From NCBI GenBank assembly GCA_024408895.1, contig JAKSUO010000012.1, forward strand, positions 1 through 15,086: a stretch of DNA of 15,086 nucleotides, in the 5' to 3' direction. The translations under genes and the position numbers were made by a program. Positions 6,021 to 13,602 of this stretch are shown piece by piece. The notes below the pieces were generated by a model. That model searched no databases, had not been told where the DNA came from, and saw nothing but the letters and a program-made list of their open reading frames with translations. The stretch's first letter is position 1. Every line of letters begins with the position of its first letter. The stretch is from Alphaproteobacteria bacterium (GTDB taxonomy: Bacteria; Pseudomonadota; Alphaproteobacteria; RF32; CAG-239).

Positions 6021-8231
6021 ATGCGTACATCTACGGCCGTCAGCGAAGCATTAGCCATTCAACGCGCAATAAGCGCCGAGTTGGCCAAACAAACGTCTGT
6101 ATCTGAAAAACTGGAAAAGATTTTAAAAACTTTTGCGGAAACAACAACTGTAAATTCTGCTTTGTTGTATTCAACTGTTGATGAAAATTATTTGGAACTG
6201 ATGGCATCTTATAACGCCGATGACTACAAGACAAACTTGCGTTTTAATGAAGGTTGTATCGGACGTTCTGCCGGTTTTTGCCGTTCCGATAGCGCGGTTG
6301 AAAATGGTAAGTCCGTGCTGAGTATGCCTATTTTGAGGCAAAACAGCACCATTGGGGCGATTGTGCTTATACGTCATAACGAGAACGGATTTACGGATGA
6401 GGAAATCACTTTTGCCGAAACCGTGGCATTATCCTTGCCGGATTTGTTATCTACTAAAGAATTTACCAAACACCGAAATTTGATTATTCATGAAAAAGGT
6501 ATTGCGGTGCGTGAGGTTCTACGCGGAACGAGGCTGAATAAAGGATATGGTGTCGGACGGGCAGTGGTACATCATCGCCACCGCGAAATTACCAATATTT
6601 TTGCCGAAAACGCAGAAGTTGAAAAGACAAAACTGGCTGAAGGCCGGCAACGTATGATTGCTTATTTGGATGAAAGAATTGCACAGGCCGGCAATTATAT
6701 CGGTAATTCGGCGGAGATTATGGAAATCTACCGTATGTTTGTGATGGATAAAGGATGGTATAAAAAAATTACCACCAATATTGAACTCGGATATACCGCA
6801 GAAGCTGCCGTGGAACATGTGTATGAGGATATGTGGAAAAATTTGTCGGCAACAAATGACCCGTATATTAAAGAAAGAATTTATGATTTAAGGGATGTTT
6901 CCGATAAGTTGCGTGCATTTATCAGCGGTGAAGAAAATAAAATACAAATTTCCACGGACGAAGATATCATTATTATCGCACAAAGTATGGGGCCTGCCGA
7001 TTTAATGGATTATAACTACGAAAAAATTCGTGGCTTAATTATTGAAGATTGCACACCGACAATGCATGTTGTTATTGTGGCAAAAGCACTTAATATTCCG
7101 GTAATTGCCAAAGTGCACGGTATATTTAAGGAAGTCAAAGCCGGCGAAATTATCGCAATTAACGGCGCAACGGCTGAAGTATATACGCATGTGTCTGAAA
7201 AACTGATTAAAGAATATCAAAAAAAATCCGTCAGTCTTAAAACAGTTCTGGCTGATTTACAGCAGCTGAGCACTTTGCCGAATAAAACCAAGGACGGTAT
7301 TAAAATAAACTTGGCCCTCAATTACGGTTTGGAATTGGATTATGATTATATCAAACCGACAAAGTGTGACGGCATCGGATTATACAGAACGGAAATTACT
7401 TTTATGTCTTCCGAAAAAATGCCTGATGTTGAAAAACAGGTCGCACAATATAAACGTTTGTTTGATGCGGTAGGTAATAAAAAAATTATTTTCCGCAGTT
7501 TGGATGTCGGATCAGATAAATTTTTGCCTTATTGGGGGGGAATGAAGGAAGATAATCCTGCCATCGGGTGGCGCTCAATTCGTATTACATTGGACAGACG
7601 CGCCATATTGCGTCAGCAAATGCGAGCAATGTTGCGTGCCGCAGCAGATAAAGAACTTAATGTTATGTTTCCGATGATTTCAACGTTGCAGGAATTTTTG
7701 GACGCCAAAGAAACTTTGTTGTTGGAATATGAAAAAGAAAAACAACGCGGTAACCCAACTGCGAAAAATGTCAAAGTCGGGATTATGGTAGAAGTGCCAT
7801 CAGTTCTGTTTCAATTGGATGATATTTATCAACACGTTGATTTTGTGTCGGTTGGCACAAATGACCTATACCAGTTTGCCTTTGCTTGCGATCGTGGTAA
7901 TCCTCGGCTTTCTGAAAGATATGATGTTTTATCGGCACCGTTCTTAAAATTGATGAAGCTGATTGTGGACAAGGCCAACCAGTACAAAGTTTATTGTTCA
8001 GTGTGCGGCGAAATGGCCGGCAATCCGCTGGAAGCATTGGCGCTCATCGGGTTAGGGTATCGCAATCTGTCGGTATCCGGCGCGTCTTATGCCGCTGTTA
8101 AGAAAATGATTAACAGTATGAATGTAGAAGATGTTGAAGATTATATCAAAACGCTGTTGAAATCATCCAAAACAAGTGTCCGTTCGCAATTGATGGCCTA
8201 TGCGTATGATCATACTATTGCAATTGATTAA
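6021..8231 (+). CDS. ptsP: Phosphoenolpyruvate-protein phosphotransferase PtsP (enzyme I of the nitrogen PTS)
   Basis: The 736-residue protein has an N-terminal GAF sensor domain (about 20-150), then the enzyme I parts: HPr-binding helical domain (160-290), phospho-His domain (310-390) and a PEP-binding barrel (405-715). It takes phosphate from PEP and passes it to NPr and EIIA-Ntr, a cytoplasmic relay that reports nitrogen and carbon state. The barrel shows GIGLYRTEITFM, RSLDVGSDKFL, NPAIGWRSIRI, VSVGTNDLYQFAFACDR and the catalytic CGEMAGNP with Cys662. His349 lies in DCTPTMHVVIVAKALNIP, where the usual reads GGxTSHxAIxAR: the Gly pair and the Arg are changed, the His is kept. Length fits PtsP. 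The ribosome site is weak. The adjacent rodZ-like gene is 35 nt downstream. Confidence 0.92.
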   Translation: MRTSTAVSEALAIQRAISAELAKQTSVSEKLEKILKTFAETTTVNSALLYSTVDENYLELMASYNADDYKTNLRFNEGCIGRSAGFCRSDSAVENGKSVLSMPILRQNSTIGAIVLIRHNENGFTDEEITFAETVALSLPDLLSTKEFTKHRNLIIHEKGIAVREVLRGTRLNKGYGVGRAVVHHRHREITNIFAENAEVEKTKLAEGRQRMIAYLDERIAQAGNYIGNSAEIMEIYRMFVMDKGWYKKITTNIELGYTAEAAVEHVYEDMWKNLSATNDPYIKERIYDLRDVSDKLRAFISGEENKIQISTDEDIIIIAQSMGPADLMDYNYEKIRGLIIEDCTPTMHVVIVAKALNIPVIAKVHGIFKEVKAGEIIAINGATAEVYTHVSEKLIKEYQKKSVSLKTVLADLQQLSTLPNKTKDGIKINLALNYGLELDYDYIKPTKCDGIGLYRTEITFMSSEKMPDVEKQVAQYKRLFDAVGNKKIIFRSLDVGSDKFLPYWGGMKEDNPAIGWRSIRITLDRRAILRQQMRAMLRAAADKELNVMFPMISTLQEFLDAKETLLLEYEKEKQRGNPTAKNVKVGIMVEVPSVLFQLDDIYQHVDFVSVGTNDLYQFAFACDRGNPRLSERYDVLSAPFLKLMKLIVDKANQYKVYCSVCGEMAGNPLEALALIGLGYRNLSVSGASYAAVKKMINSMNVEDVEDYIKTLLKSSKTSVRSQLMAYAYDHTIAID

Positions 8232-8266
8232 AATTTATGTTATAAGCGCACAGCAGGAGAAAAACA

Positions 8267-9073
8267 GTGGAAGAAACTAATATGGAAAATGAAACGCAAA
8301 CCGTGGGCGAAATGATTCGCAATGCACGCTTAAAACAAGAAAAAACAATCGGAGATGTCTCTGATGAGCTATGTATTCGTAAGGCTTATGTGGAAGCCAT
8401 AGAAAATATGGACTTGTCACAAATGCCGCAAATGCCCTATGCGATTGGTTTTGTTCGGAGTTACGCCGATTATCTCGGACTTAACAGTAACCGTATTGTC
8501 TTTTTGTATCGCAAGGCAATTGTAGGGGATACCGCCGAAGAAGATGAAAATATACCTAATGATGAACCGTCCGTGCCGAATTTGAAACATTTGCTGATTT
8601 CCTTTATCGGTTTAGTCGCTGTTTTTGTAATCTGGACGTCTTGGCCGATATTTGATAAAGACACACAAGAAAATAATAATACGCAAGAAGAAACTGTTGT
8701 TCCGGAGCCGGAAATTGTAGATGCCGAACAAACAGCGGCGGAGATCACTTCCGAGGAAAGTTTAGCGGATGAAAAAATTGCTGAAAAAGAAGATACCGAA
8801 GAAGAAAAGGTTGAAAAGACAACGGTAGAAAATGTAAAAAAAGTTAAAATTGTTTTGACCGGACCATCGTGGATTGAACTGAAACAAGATGGTAAATCCT
8901 TGCTGAATGGTGTTTATCGCAAGGGCTTTGAATATGAACTGACAATGGGTAAAGGGCAAATTATAACTGTCGGCAGACACTATAATGTTCGCTTTTACGT
9001 TGACGGAAAACAAACAAAAGTTCTGTCTGCAATCAGAAACAGAGATGTTAAAATAGATGAAGTTATAAAATAA
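8267..9073 (+). CDS. rodZ: RodZ-like protein: HTH, single membrane helix, periplasmic domain
   Basis: The 268-residue protein starts at GTG 8267, supported by AGGAG (8255-8259) 7 nt upstream; the next ATG at 8282 lacks such a site. Residues 12-85 form a Cro/CI-type helix-turn-helix (VGEMIRNARLKQEKTIGDVS, then YAIGFVRSYADYLGL), which in RodZ contacts MreB instead of DNA. A membrane helix lies at 108-126. A long acidic, Glu- and Thr-rich linker (130-190) leads to a periplasmic beta domain (193-268) with GPSWIELKQDGKSLLNG, matching the RodZ C-terminal DUF4115 domain. RodZ anchors MreB filaments to the membrane and helps set rod shape and cell-wall growth. The gene lies between ptsP and prfA and is probably transcribed with ptsP. 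No mre genes are in the window. Confidence 0.85.
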   Translation: MEETNMENETQTVGEMIRNARLKQEKTIGDVSDELCIRKAYVEAIENMDLSQMPQMPYAIGFVRSYADYLGLNSNRIVFLYRKAIVGDTAEEDENIPNDEPSVPNLKHLLISFIGLVAVFVIWTSWPIFDKDTQENNNTQEETVVPEPEIVDAEQTAAEITSEESLADEKIAEKEDTEEEKVEKTTVENVKKVKIVLTGPSWIELKQDGKSLLNGVYRKGFEYELTMGKGQIITVGRHYNVRFYVDGKQTKVLSAIRNRDVKIDEVIK

Positions 9074-9163
9074 ATACCGAAAATTTGAAAAATATGTGGC
9101 ATTTATGGGCAAATACAAAAATGTCGTGGTTGAGGTTTTCGAAATCGGTTAGGGAATTAAAAG

Positions 9164-10234
9164 ATGAATTTTGAAGAAAAACTTGCTAATGTGGTTAATC
9201 GCTATGAAGAGGTGCAATCATTACTGACAACAATAACCTCTCCTGAAGAGTTGGTAAAGTTGAATAAGGAGTTGTCGGTTTTAGAGCCGGTGGTTGACGC
9301 TATTAAAAGTTATAATCATCAGTTGCAAATTATGCGAGATGATGAAGCGATGATTAATGATGCGTCTTTAGATAAAGAAATGCGCGAAATGGCCGAAGCT
9401 GAATATTATGAAGCCAAAGAACAATTGCCGGCATTGGAAAAAGAAATTAAAGTTTTGTTGTTGCCTAAAGATGCCGATGACGAAAAAAACGCTATTTTGG
9501 AAGTTCGCGCCGGTACCGGTGGTGATGAAGCGGCTCTTTTTGCAACGGTTTTGTTTGAAATGTACCAAAGATATGCGCAAAAACAAGGTTGGCAGTTTGA
9601 AATGTTGGATGCTAACGAAAATGGGTTAGGCGGTTATAAAGAAGCCAGTGCCAAAATTACCGGCAAAGATGTTTTTGCAAAATTAAAATTTGAATCCGGA
9701 GCGCATCGTGTTCAACGCGTTCCAATCACCGAGTCGCAAGGCCGAGTCCATACTTCGGCGGCAACAGTTGCTGTTTTACCGGAAATTGAAGAAGTTGATA
9801 TGTATATTAATCCTACGGATTTGAAAATTGATGTTTATCGTGCCTCAGGGGCCGGCGGACAGCACGTTAACCGCACGGAATCGGCTGTTCGTATTACGCA
9901 CTTGCCAACTGGAATTGTTGTTCAATGCCAAGATGACCGTTCGCAGTTTAAAAACAAAGAAAAAGCGATGAATCACTTGCGCGCCAGATTATATGACGAA
10001 CAAAAAGCCAAAATAGACGCCAGTTATTCCGAAAAGCGTAAATTACAGGTTGGTAGCGGCGACCGCAGTGAGCGGATTCGCACATATAACTATCCGCAAG
10101 GCCGTGTGACGGATCACAGAATAAACCTGACGCTGTATAAATTGGATGAAGTTGTTTCAGGTGAAGCTCTTAACGAAATTATAGATGCTTTGATTGCAGA
10201 AGATCAAGCCGAGCGTTTGGCTGAAATTGATTAA
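9164..10234 (+). CDS. prfA: Peptide chain release factor 1
   Basis: The 356-residue protein has the usual length and full plan of RF1. The GGQ motif that triggers peptide release is at 231-233 (ASGAGGQHVNRTESAVRITH). The stop-codon-reading PxT tripeptide is PIT at 187-189 in RVPITESQGRVHTSAATVAV. The N-terminal helical domain covers about 1-95. RF1 enters the ribosomal A site at UAA or UAG and releases the finished protein. AGGGA about 8 nt before the ATG supports the start. The gene is 90 nt after rodZ. The usual alphaproteobacterial partner prmC, which methylates the GGQ Gln, is not next to it; instead rlmH converges with only 6 nt between the stops and no clear terminator. Confidence 0.97.
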   Translation: MNFEEKLANVVNRYEEVQSLLTTITSPEELVKLNKELSVLEPVVDAIKSYNHQLQIMRDDEAMINDASLDKEMREMAEAEYYEAKEQLPALEKEIKVLLLPKDADDEKNAILEVRAGTGGDEAALFATVLFEMYQRYAQKQGWQFEMLDANENGLGGYKEASAKITGKDVFAKLKFESGAHRVQRVPITESQGRVHTSAATVAVLPEIEEVDMYINPTDLKIDVYRASGAGGQHVNRTESAVRITHLPTGIVVQCQDDRSQFKNKEKAMNHLRARLYDEQKAKIDASYSEKRKLQVGSGDRSERIRTYNYPQGRVTDHRINLTLYKLDEVVSGEALNEIIDALIAEDQAERLAEID

Positions 10235-10240
10235 TAAAAC

Positions 10241-10681
10241 TTACACACGATGGTAAGGATGATGGTTAATAATTGTCTGGATTCTGTAAATTTGTTCGGA
10301 TAATACGGCGCGCATCAATATATGCGGCAACGTTAGCTTGCCGAAAGAAAGAATTAAATCAGCCTTGTCACGGGTAGATTGCAAATGCCCGTCGGCACCA
10401 CCGATTAAAAAACAGATTTCGGAACAACCGCTCACAATCCAGTTTTCAACTTTTTCTGCCAATTCCGGACTGGAAATATTAACTCCACGTTCATCCAAAA
10501 CAATTACTTTGGCCCCGTCCGGAATGGAATGTTGCAAAAATTCTGCTTCGTCTTTTTGATTTGAATTGTCTTGTTCTTTAATAACAATATCCCAGCCTGA
10601 GCGCTTAATATATTCGGCAATGATTGCCGCTTCGGGCGCATTTTTTTTGCATTTTCCGATAGCTGCTATTACAATCTTCAT
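10241..10681 (-). CDS. rlmH: 23S rRNA pseudouridine-1915 N3-methyltransferase RlmH
   Basis: The 146-residue protein has the compact SPOUT methyltransferase form, with the motifs VIVLDERGVNISS, CFLIGGADGH and LSFGKLTLPHILMRAVLSEQ, and the C-terminal YRIQTIINHHPYHR. The Gly-rich loop and this C-terminal segment form the knotted S-adenosylmethionine site. It methylates pseudouridine 1915 in helix 69 of 23S rRNA on the assembled 70S ribosome. It is the last gene of obg-rsfS-rlmH and starts 16 nt after the rsfS stop. Length equals the family norm (about 150), so no truncation is seen. The gene converges on prfA. Confidence 0.96.
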   Translation of the reverse strand: MKIVIAAIGKCKKNAPEAAIIAEYIKRSGWDIVIKEQDNSNQKDEAEFLQHSIPDGAKVIVLDERGVNISSPELAEKVENWIVSGCSEICFLIGGADGHLQSTRDKADLILSFGKLTLPHILMRAVLSEQIYRIQTIINHHPYHRV

Positions 10682-10697
10682 AGTAACTCAAACTGAT

Positions 10698-11051
10698 TTA
10701 TTCTTGGCGCAAATTGGCAACAGATTGCCACATTTTTTCTAAATTATAGAAAGTCCGCACTTCCGGACGAAAGATATGGACAATGACATCAAAAGCATCA
10801 ATCAACACCCAATCGGCTTTATTTTCACCTTCGGTTGTGCTTTTGTAACCGGATGCCTTGAGATTTTCTTCAATTTTTTGCGCAATTGAGGCAACATGGC
10901 GATTAGAAGTGCCGTTTGCCACAACCATATAGCTGGCAATAGATGTTTTGCCTTCCAAGTCAATTACAACAACATCTTCGGCTTTCATATCGTCTAAGGT
11001 GCTTGTTACTATTTTCAAAATTTTGTTATCTTCTTGAGTGTTTTTTACCAC
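10698..11051 (-). CDS. rsfS: Ribosomal silencing factor RsfS (Iojap family)
   Basis: The 117-residue protein matches the RsfS/Iojap fold, with the motifs VVVIDLEGKTSIASYMVVANGTSNRHV split over about residues 27-53, then ADWVLIDAFDVIVHIFRPEVRTFYNLEKMW near the C-terminus. It binds ribosomal protein L14 on the large subunit and blocks joining to the 30S subunit, shutting down translation when nutrients run short. The gene starts 13 nt after the obg stop and ends 16 nt before rlmH, so the three are probably one transcript. In many alphaproteobacteria nadD precedes it; here obg does. Confidence 0.95.
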   Translation of the reverse strand: MVKNTQEDNKILKIVTSTLDDMKAEDVVVIDLEGKTSIASYMVVANGTSNRHVASIAQKIEENLKASGYKSTTEGENKADWVLIDAFDVIVHIFRPEVRTFYNLEKMWQSVANLRQE

Positions 11052-11064
11052 TTTGATTCTCCTT

Positions 11065-12123
11065 TTAGTCTAATGGCGACCATGGTTTAGCCGGTGCTTC
11101 GGCAATGTTATCTTCAGTTTTCTGAGCAGTTTTTTTCAAAGTTGTCACAAATTTGCTGACCGCACTTAAACATGGCATTAAATCTCGTTGAGCAACTGCG
11201 GAAATTGCGAAAATTTCATTTTTTGTGACTTTTTGCAATGCTTTGATTTTCTCGCTTGTTTCTTCGGCAGTTAATGCGTCACATTTATTTAAAGCAATAA
11301 CTTCCGGCTTGTTTTTCAGCTTATCGCTATATAATTCCAGCTCACGGCGAATAATTTTGTAATCGGCGGCAATATCCTCGGAAGTGCCATCCAGCACATG
11401 CAAAAATACGGAGCATCGTTCCACATGTTTTAAAAATCGGTCACCGAGTCCCGTACCTTCATGCGCGCCTTCAATTAACCCTGGAATATCGGCCAAAACC
11501 ATTTCTTTACCGTTAATCCATGCCACTCCCAAATGCGGATGAAGTGTGGTGAACGGATAATCGGCAATCTTTGGACGTGCTGAAGTAACTGCCGATAAAA
11601 AGGTTGATTTTCCGGCATTCGGTAACCCGATTAAACCGACATCGGCAATAATTTTCAAGCGCAACCATACCCATATTTCTTCGCCAGGTGTTCCCGGACC
11701 GGCATAACGCGGGGCCTGATTGGTGGAAGTTTTAAAACGCGTATTGCCTAAACCTCCTTTGCCACCTTTGGCAATTAAAAAGCGTTCACCGGCTTTAACC
11801 ATATCTTTCAACACGGTTTCGCCGTCATTAGCAACAATTTCGGTTCCGACAGGTACTTTGATGATTAAATCTTCACCTTTATATCCTGTCATCTCCGAGC
11901 CCATGCCCTGTTGACCTTTTTGCGCCTTAAAATGTTGTTGATAGCGAAAATCAATAAGTGTGTTTAAATTTTCAACCGCTTCAAAATAAACGCTGCCGCC
12001 GTCGCCACCGTCACCGCCGTTTGGTCCGCCGAATTCAATAAACTTTTCGCGACGAAAGGCCACGCAACCTTTTCCGCCATCGCCGGCTTTGATATATATT
12101 TTTGCCTGATCCAGAAACTTCAT
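11065..12123 (-). CDS. obgE: Obg/CgtA ribosome-assembly GTPase
   Basis: The 352-residue protein starts with the Gly-rich Obg fold (1-158; GGPNGGDGGDGGSVYFEA, AKGGKGGLGN). The GTPase domain follows, with P-loop GLPNAGKST (166-174), DYPFTTLHPHLG as switch I, DIPGLIEGAHEG as G3, NKCD as G4 and ISAV as G5. The tail after about 330 is short. Obg binds the 50S subunit late in assembly and couples ribosome number to GTP and ppGpp levels. It lies downstream of rplU-rpmA on the same strand, but a clear terminator separates them, leaving only 22 nt between hairpin and start. No strong ribosome site is seen, only GGAT about 7 nt before the ATG. Confidence 0.97.
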   Translation of the reverse strand: MKFLDQAKIYIKAGDGGKGCVAFRREKFIEFGGPNGGDGGDGGSVYFEAVENLNTLIDFRYQQHFKAQKGQQGMGSEMTGYKGEDLIIKVPVGTEIVANDGETVLKDMVKAGERFLIAKGGKGGLGNTRFKTSTNQAPRYAGPGTPGEEIWVWLRLKIIADVGLIGLPNAGKSTFLSAVTSARPKIADYPFTTLHPHLGVAWINGKEMVLADIPGLIEGAHEGTGLGDRFLKHVERCSVFLHVLDGTSEDIAADYKIIRRELELYSDKLKNKPEVIALNKCDALTAEETSEKIKALQKVTKNEIFAISAVAQRDLMPCLSAVSKFVTTLKKTAQKTEDNIAEAPAKPWSPLD

Positions 12124-12145
12124 TGTTTTAATCCGTCACTTGAGT

Positions 12146-12172
12146 AAAAATAAAGGGGCGCGAGGCCCCTTT
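12146..12172 (-). terminator. Terminator/attenuator between rpmA and obg
   Basis: On the minus strand AAAGGGGC (12172-12165) pairs with GCCCCTTT (12159-12152) over a 5-nt loop and is followed by ATTTTT. It lies 19 nt after the rpmA stop and 22 nt before the obg start, so it probably lowers obg relative to the ribosomal-protein genes. Confidence 0.85.
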
Positions 12173-12191
12173 AAAAAGTTTTTGTTAAAAC

Positions 12192-12446
12192 TTATTCGGT
12201 AACAACAGAAACATACACTTTGCTGTCGGCCTTTGTTTTAAATTCAACTTTACCTTCGGAAGTTGCGAAGATTGTGTAATCTTTACCCAAGCCGACATTT
12301 TGTCCCGGATGATACTTAGTACCACGTTGACGGATGATAATGTTTCCCGGGATAACCGCTTCACCACCGAATTTCTTTACACCCAAACGACGACCTTCAG
12401 AATCGCGACCGTTATTAGAGCTACCACCAGATTTCTTATGTGCCAT
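12192..12446 (-). CDS. rpmA: 50S ribosomal protein L27
   Basis: The 84-residue protein starts MAHKKSGGSSNNGRDSEGRR, the highly conserved N-terminal arm that reaches toward the peptidyl-transfer centre. It continues with LGVKKFGGE, IIIRQRGTKYHPG and NVGLGKDYTIFA. It begins directly with MAHKK, so no cleaved extension of the Firmicutes kind is present. It follows rplU by 15 nt in the usual L21-L27 operon and is followed by a terminator. Confidence 0.98.
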   Translation of the reverse strand: MAHKKSGGSSNNGRDSEGRRLGVKKFGGEAVIPGNIIIRQRGTKYHPGQNVGLGKDYTIFATSEGKVEFKTKADSKVYVSVVTE

Positions 12447-12461
12447 AACGTTTTCTCCCTA

Positions 12462-12764
12462 TTACTTACCTAAAATATCCGTAATCTTAACGATTGTGAT
12501 ATTTTGTCTGTGACCATTTTTACGACGATAGTTTTGTCTTCTTTTTTTCTTGAAAACAATAACTTTTGCATCTTTTGCTTGTTTTACAACCAAAGCTTTA
12601 ACGCTGGCGCCTTTAACCAATGGTGTACCGATTGTGGAATCCAAGGCTAAAACTTCGTTGAAAACAACTTCTTTTCCTTCTTCACCGGCGATTTTTTCAA
12701 CTTTAACAACATCACCTGTTGTAACGTTATATTGTTTACCGCCTGTTTTAATTACTGCGTACAT
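12462..12764 (-). CDS. rplU: 50S ribosomal protein L21
   Basis: The 100-residue protein starts MYAVIKTGGKQYNVTTGDVV and ends with the basic segment KKKRRQNYRRKNGHRQ and a short tail IVKITDIL, all typical of L21, which binds 23S rRNA on the 50S subunit. AGGTGA lies before the ATG. A good promoter is placed about 40-70 nt upstream. It is the first gene of the operon with rpmA and, by read-through, obg-rsfS-rlmH. Confidence 0.98.
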   Translation of the reverse strand: MYAVIKTGGKQYNVTTGDVVKVEKIAGEEGKEVVFNEVLALDSTIGTPLVKGASVKALVVKQAKDAKVIVFKKKRRQNYRRKNGHRQNITIVKITDILGK

Positions 12765-12804
12765 ATTCTTTCACCTATTATTTAAACATAAAGCAATGCC
12801 CTGT

Positions 12805-12832
12805 AATATACATAAGTTTTTATTGCTGTCAA
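12805..12832 (-). promoter_or_regulatory. Sigma-70-type promoter of rplU-rpmA
   Basis: On the minus strand a perfect TTGACA (12832-12827) is 16 nt from TATATT (12810-12805). Transcription would start near 12798, giving a leader of about 34 nt. The strong -35 box fits a ribosomal-protein operon. Confidence 0.65.
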
Positions 12833-12878
12833 CAACAAAATAACGATTTTTTTAATTTTTTCATTTTTAAGGATTGAA

Positions 12879-12914
12879 TACCGAAAACTCTTTGTATTTC
12901 GCATAATTTCGGTA
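12879..12914. promoter_or_regulatory. Inverted repeat between rplU and rubrerythrin genes
   Basis: TACCGAAA (12879-12886) and TTTCGGTA (12907-12914) are perfect 8-bp inverted arms with a 20-nt AT-rich spacer. The site lies upstream of the -35 boxes of both divergent genes and could bind a regulator of either. No T-run follows, so it is not a terminator. Confidence 0.3.
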
Positions 12915-12949
12915 CTTAAGGTAATTTTGTGGACAAACCGTTTTTTTTC

Positions 12950-12977
12950 TTGAGTCGTTGCTTAATATATCTATACT
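12950..12977 (+). promoter_or_regulatory. Candidate promoter of the rubrerythrin gene
   Basis: TTGAGT (12950-12955) and TATACT (12972-12977) are 16 nt apart, and the ATG follows 35 nt later. Both boxes are one or two bases from consensus. Confidence 0.45.
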
Positions 12978-13011
12978 CACCATAAACGATAAACTATATA
13001 AGGAAAATGAT

Positions 13012-13551
13012 ATGACAAATAAATATGCCGGTACACAAACCGAAAAAAATTTGGCAACCGCCTTTGCAGGTGAAAGCCAAGCTCGCAACAAATATACATA
13101 CTTTGCCAGCGTTGCAAAGAAAGAAGGTTATGAGCAAATTTCCGCTATTTTCTTGAAGACGGCGGAAAATGAAAAAGAACACGCTAAAATGTGGTTTAAA
13201 GAATTAGGCGAGTTGGGAACAACAGCCGAAAATTTGACGGCAGCCGCCAATGGCGAAAACTACGAATGGACCGATATGTATGACGGGTTCGCCAAAACAG
13301 CTGAGGCTGAGGGATTTTCCGCATTGGCTACCAAGTTCCGTGCAGTTGCCGCTATTGAAAAAACGCATGAAGAAAGATACAGAGCTTTGTTGAACAATGT
13401 TGAAACAAAGCAGGTTTTTGCTAAATCTTCGGTTAAGGTTTGGGAATGTCGTAATTGCGGACATATTGTTGTCGGCACCGAAGCACCGGCTGCTTGTCCT
13501 GTTTGCGCACATCCGCAGAGCTATTTTGAGATTAGAGAAGAAAACTATTAA
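13012..13551 (+). CDS. Rubrerythrin
   Basis: The 179-residue protein has an N-terminal ferritin-like di-iron domain (about 1-135), with Glu in AFAGESQARNKY, the ENEKEHAKMW motif, and the second pair in AEAEGF and IEKTHEERY. A C-terminal rubredoxin-type FeS4 domain has Cys pairs in WECRNCGHIVVG and ACPVCAHPQSYF. Rubrerythrin reduces hydrogen peroxide with electrons taken up through the FeS4 centre and is typical of anaerobic or microaerobic cells. ATG 13012 is chosen because AAGGAA at 13000-13005 precedes it and the family starts just before this Ala/Gly-rich segment; the upstream in-frame TTG at 12958 overlaps the promoter. The gene stands alone, with its own terminator. Confidence 0.95.
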   Translation: MTNKYAGTQTEKNLATAFAGESQARNKYTYFASVAKKEGYEQISAIFLKTAENEKEHAKMWFKELGELGTTAENLTAAANGENYEWTDMYDGFAKTAEAEGFSALATKFRAVAAIEKTHEERYRALLNNVETKQVFAKSSVKVWECRNCGHIVVGTEAPAACPVCAHPQSYFEIREENY

Positions 13552-13572
13552 GTTTTTTATGCGGTTGTTATT

Positions 13573-13602
13573 AAGGCTGAGATTTTCTCTCAGCCTTTTT
13601 TA
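13573..13602 (+). terminator. Rho-independent terminator of the rubrerythrin gene
   Basis: AAGGCTGAGA (13573-13582) pairs perfectly with TCTCAGCCTT (13588-13597) over a 5-nt loop, followed by a T-run. The T-run overlaps the stop codon of the convergent nuclease gene. Confidence 0.92.

Noticed and set aside
6519..6818. 99-codon minus-strand frame inside ptsP
   Set aside because: Antisense to well-conserved enzyme I sequence, with no ribosome site or family resemblance.
8762..9118. 118-codon minus-strand frame antisense to rodZ
   Set aside because: Rich in Phe, Tyr and Asn, as expected when Lys/Glu-rich coding DNA is read backwards. The plus strand has a supported gene.
9094..9174. 26-codon frame (starting MWHLWANTKM) overlapping the prfA start
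   Set aside because: No ribosome site precedes it and the overlap of 11 nt with prfA is easily explained by chance in an AT-rich gap.
12958..13011. N-terminal extension of rubrerythrin from an upstream TTG
   Set aside because: It overlaps the promoter -10 region and lacks a ribosome site; ATG 13012 has AAGGAA and fits the family start.
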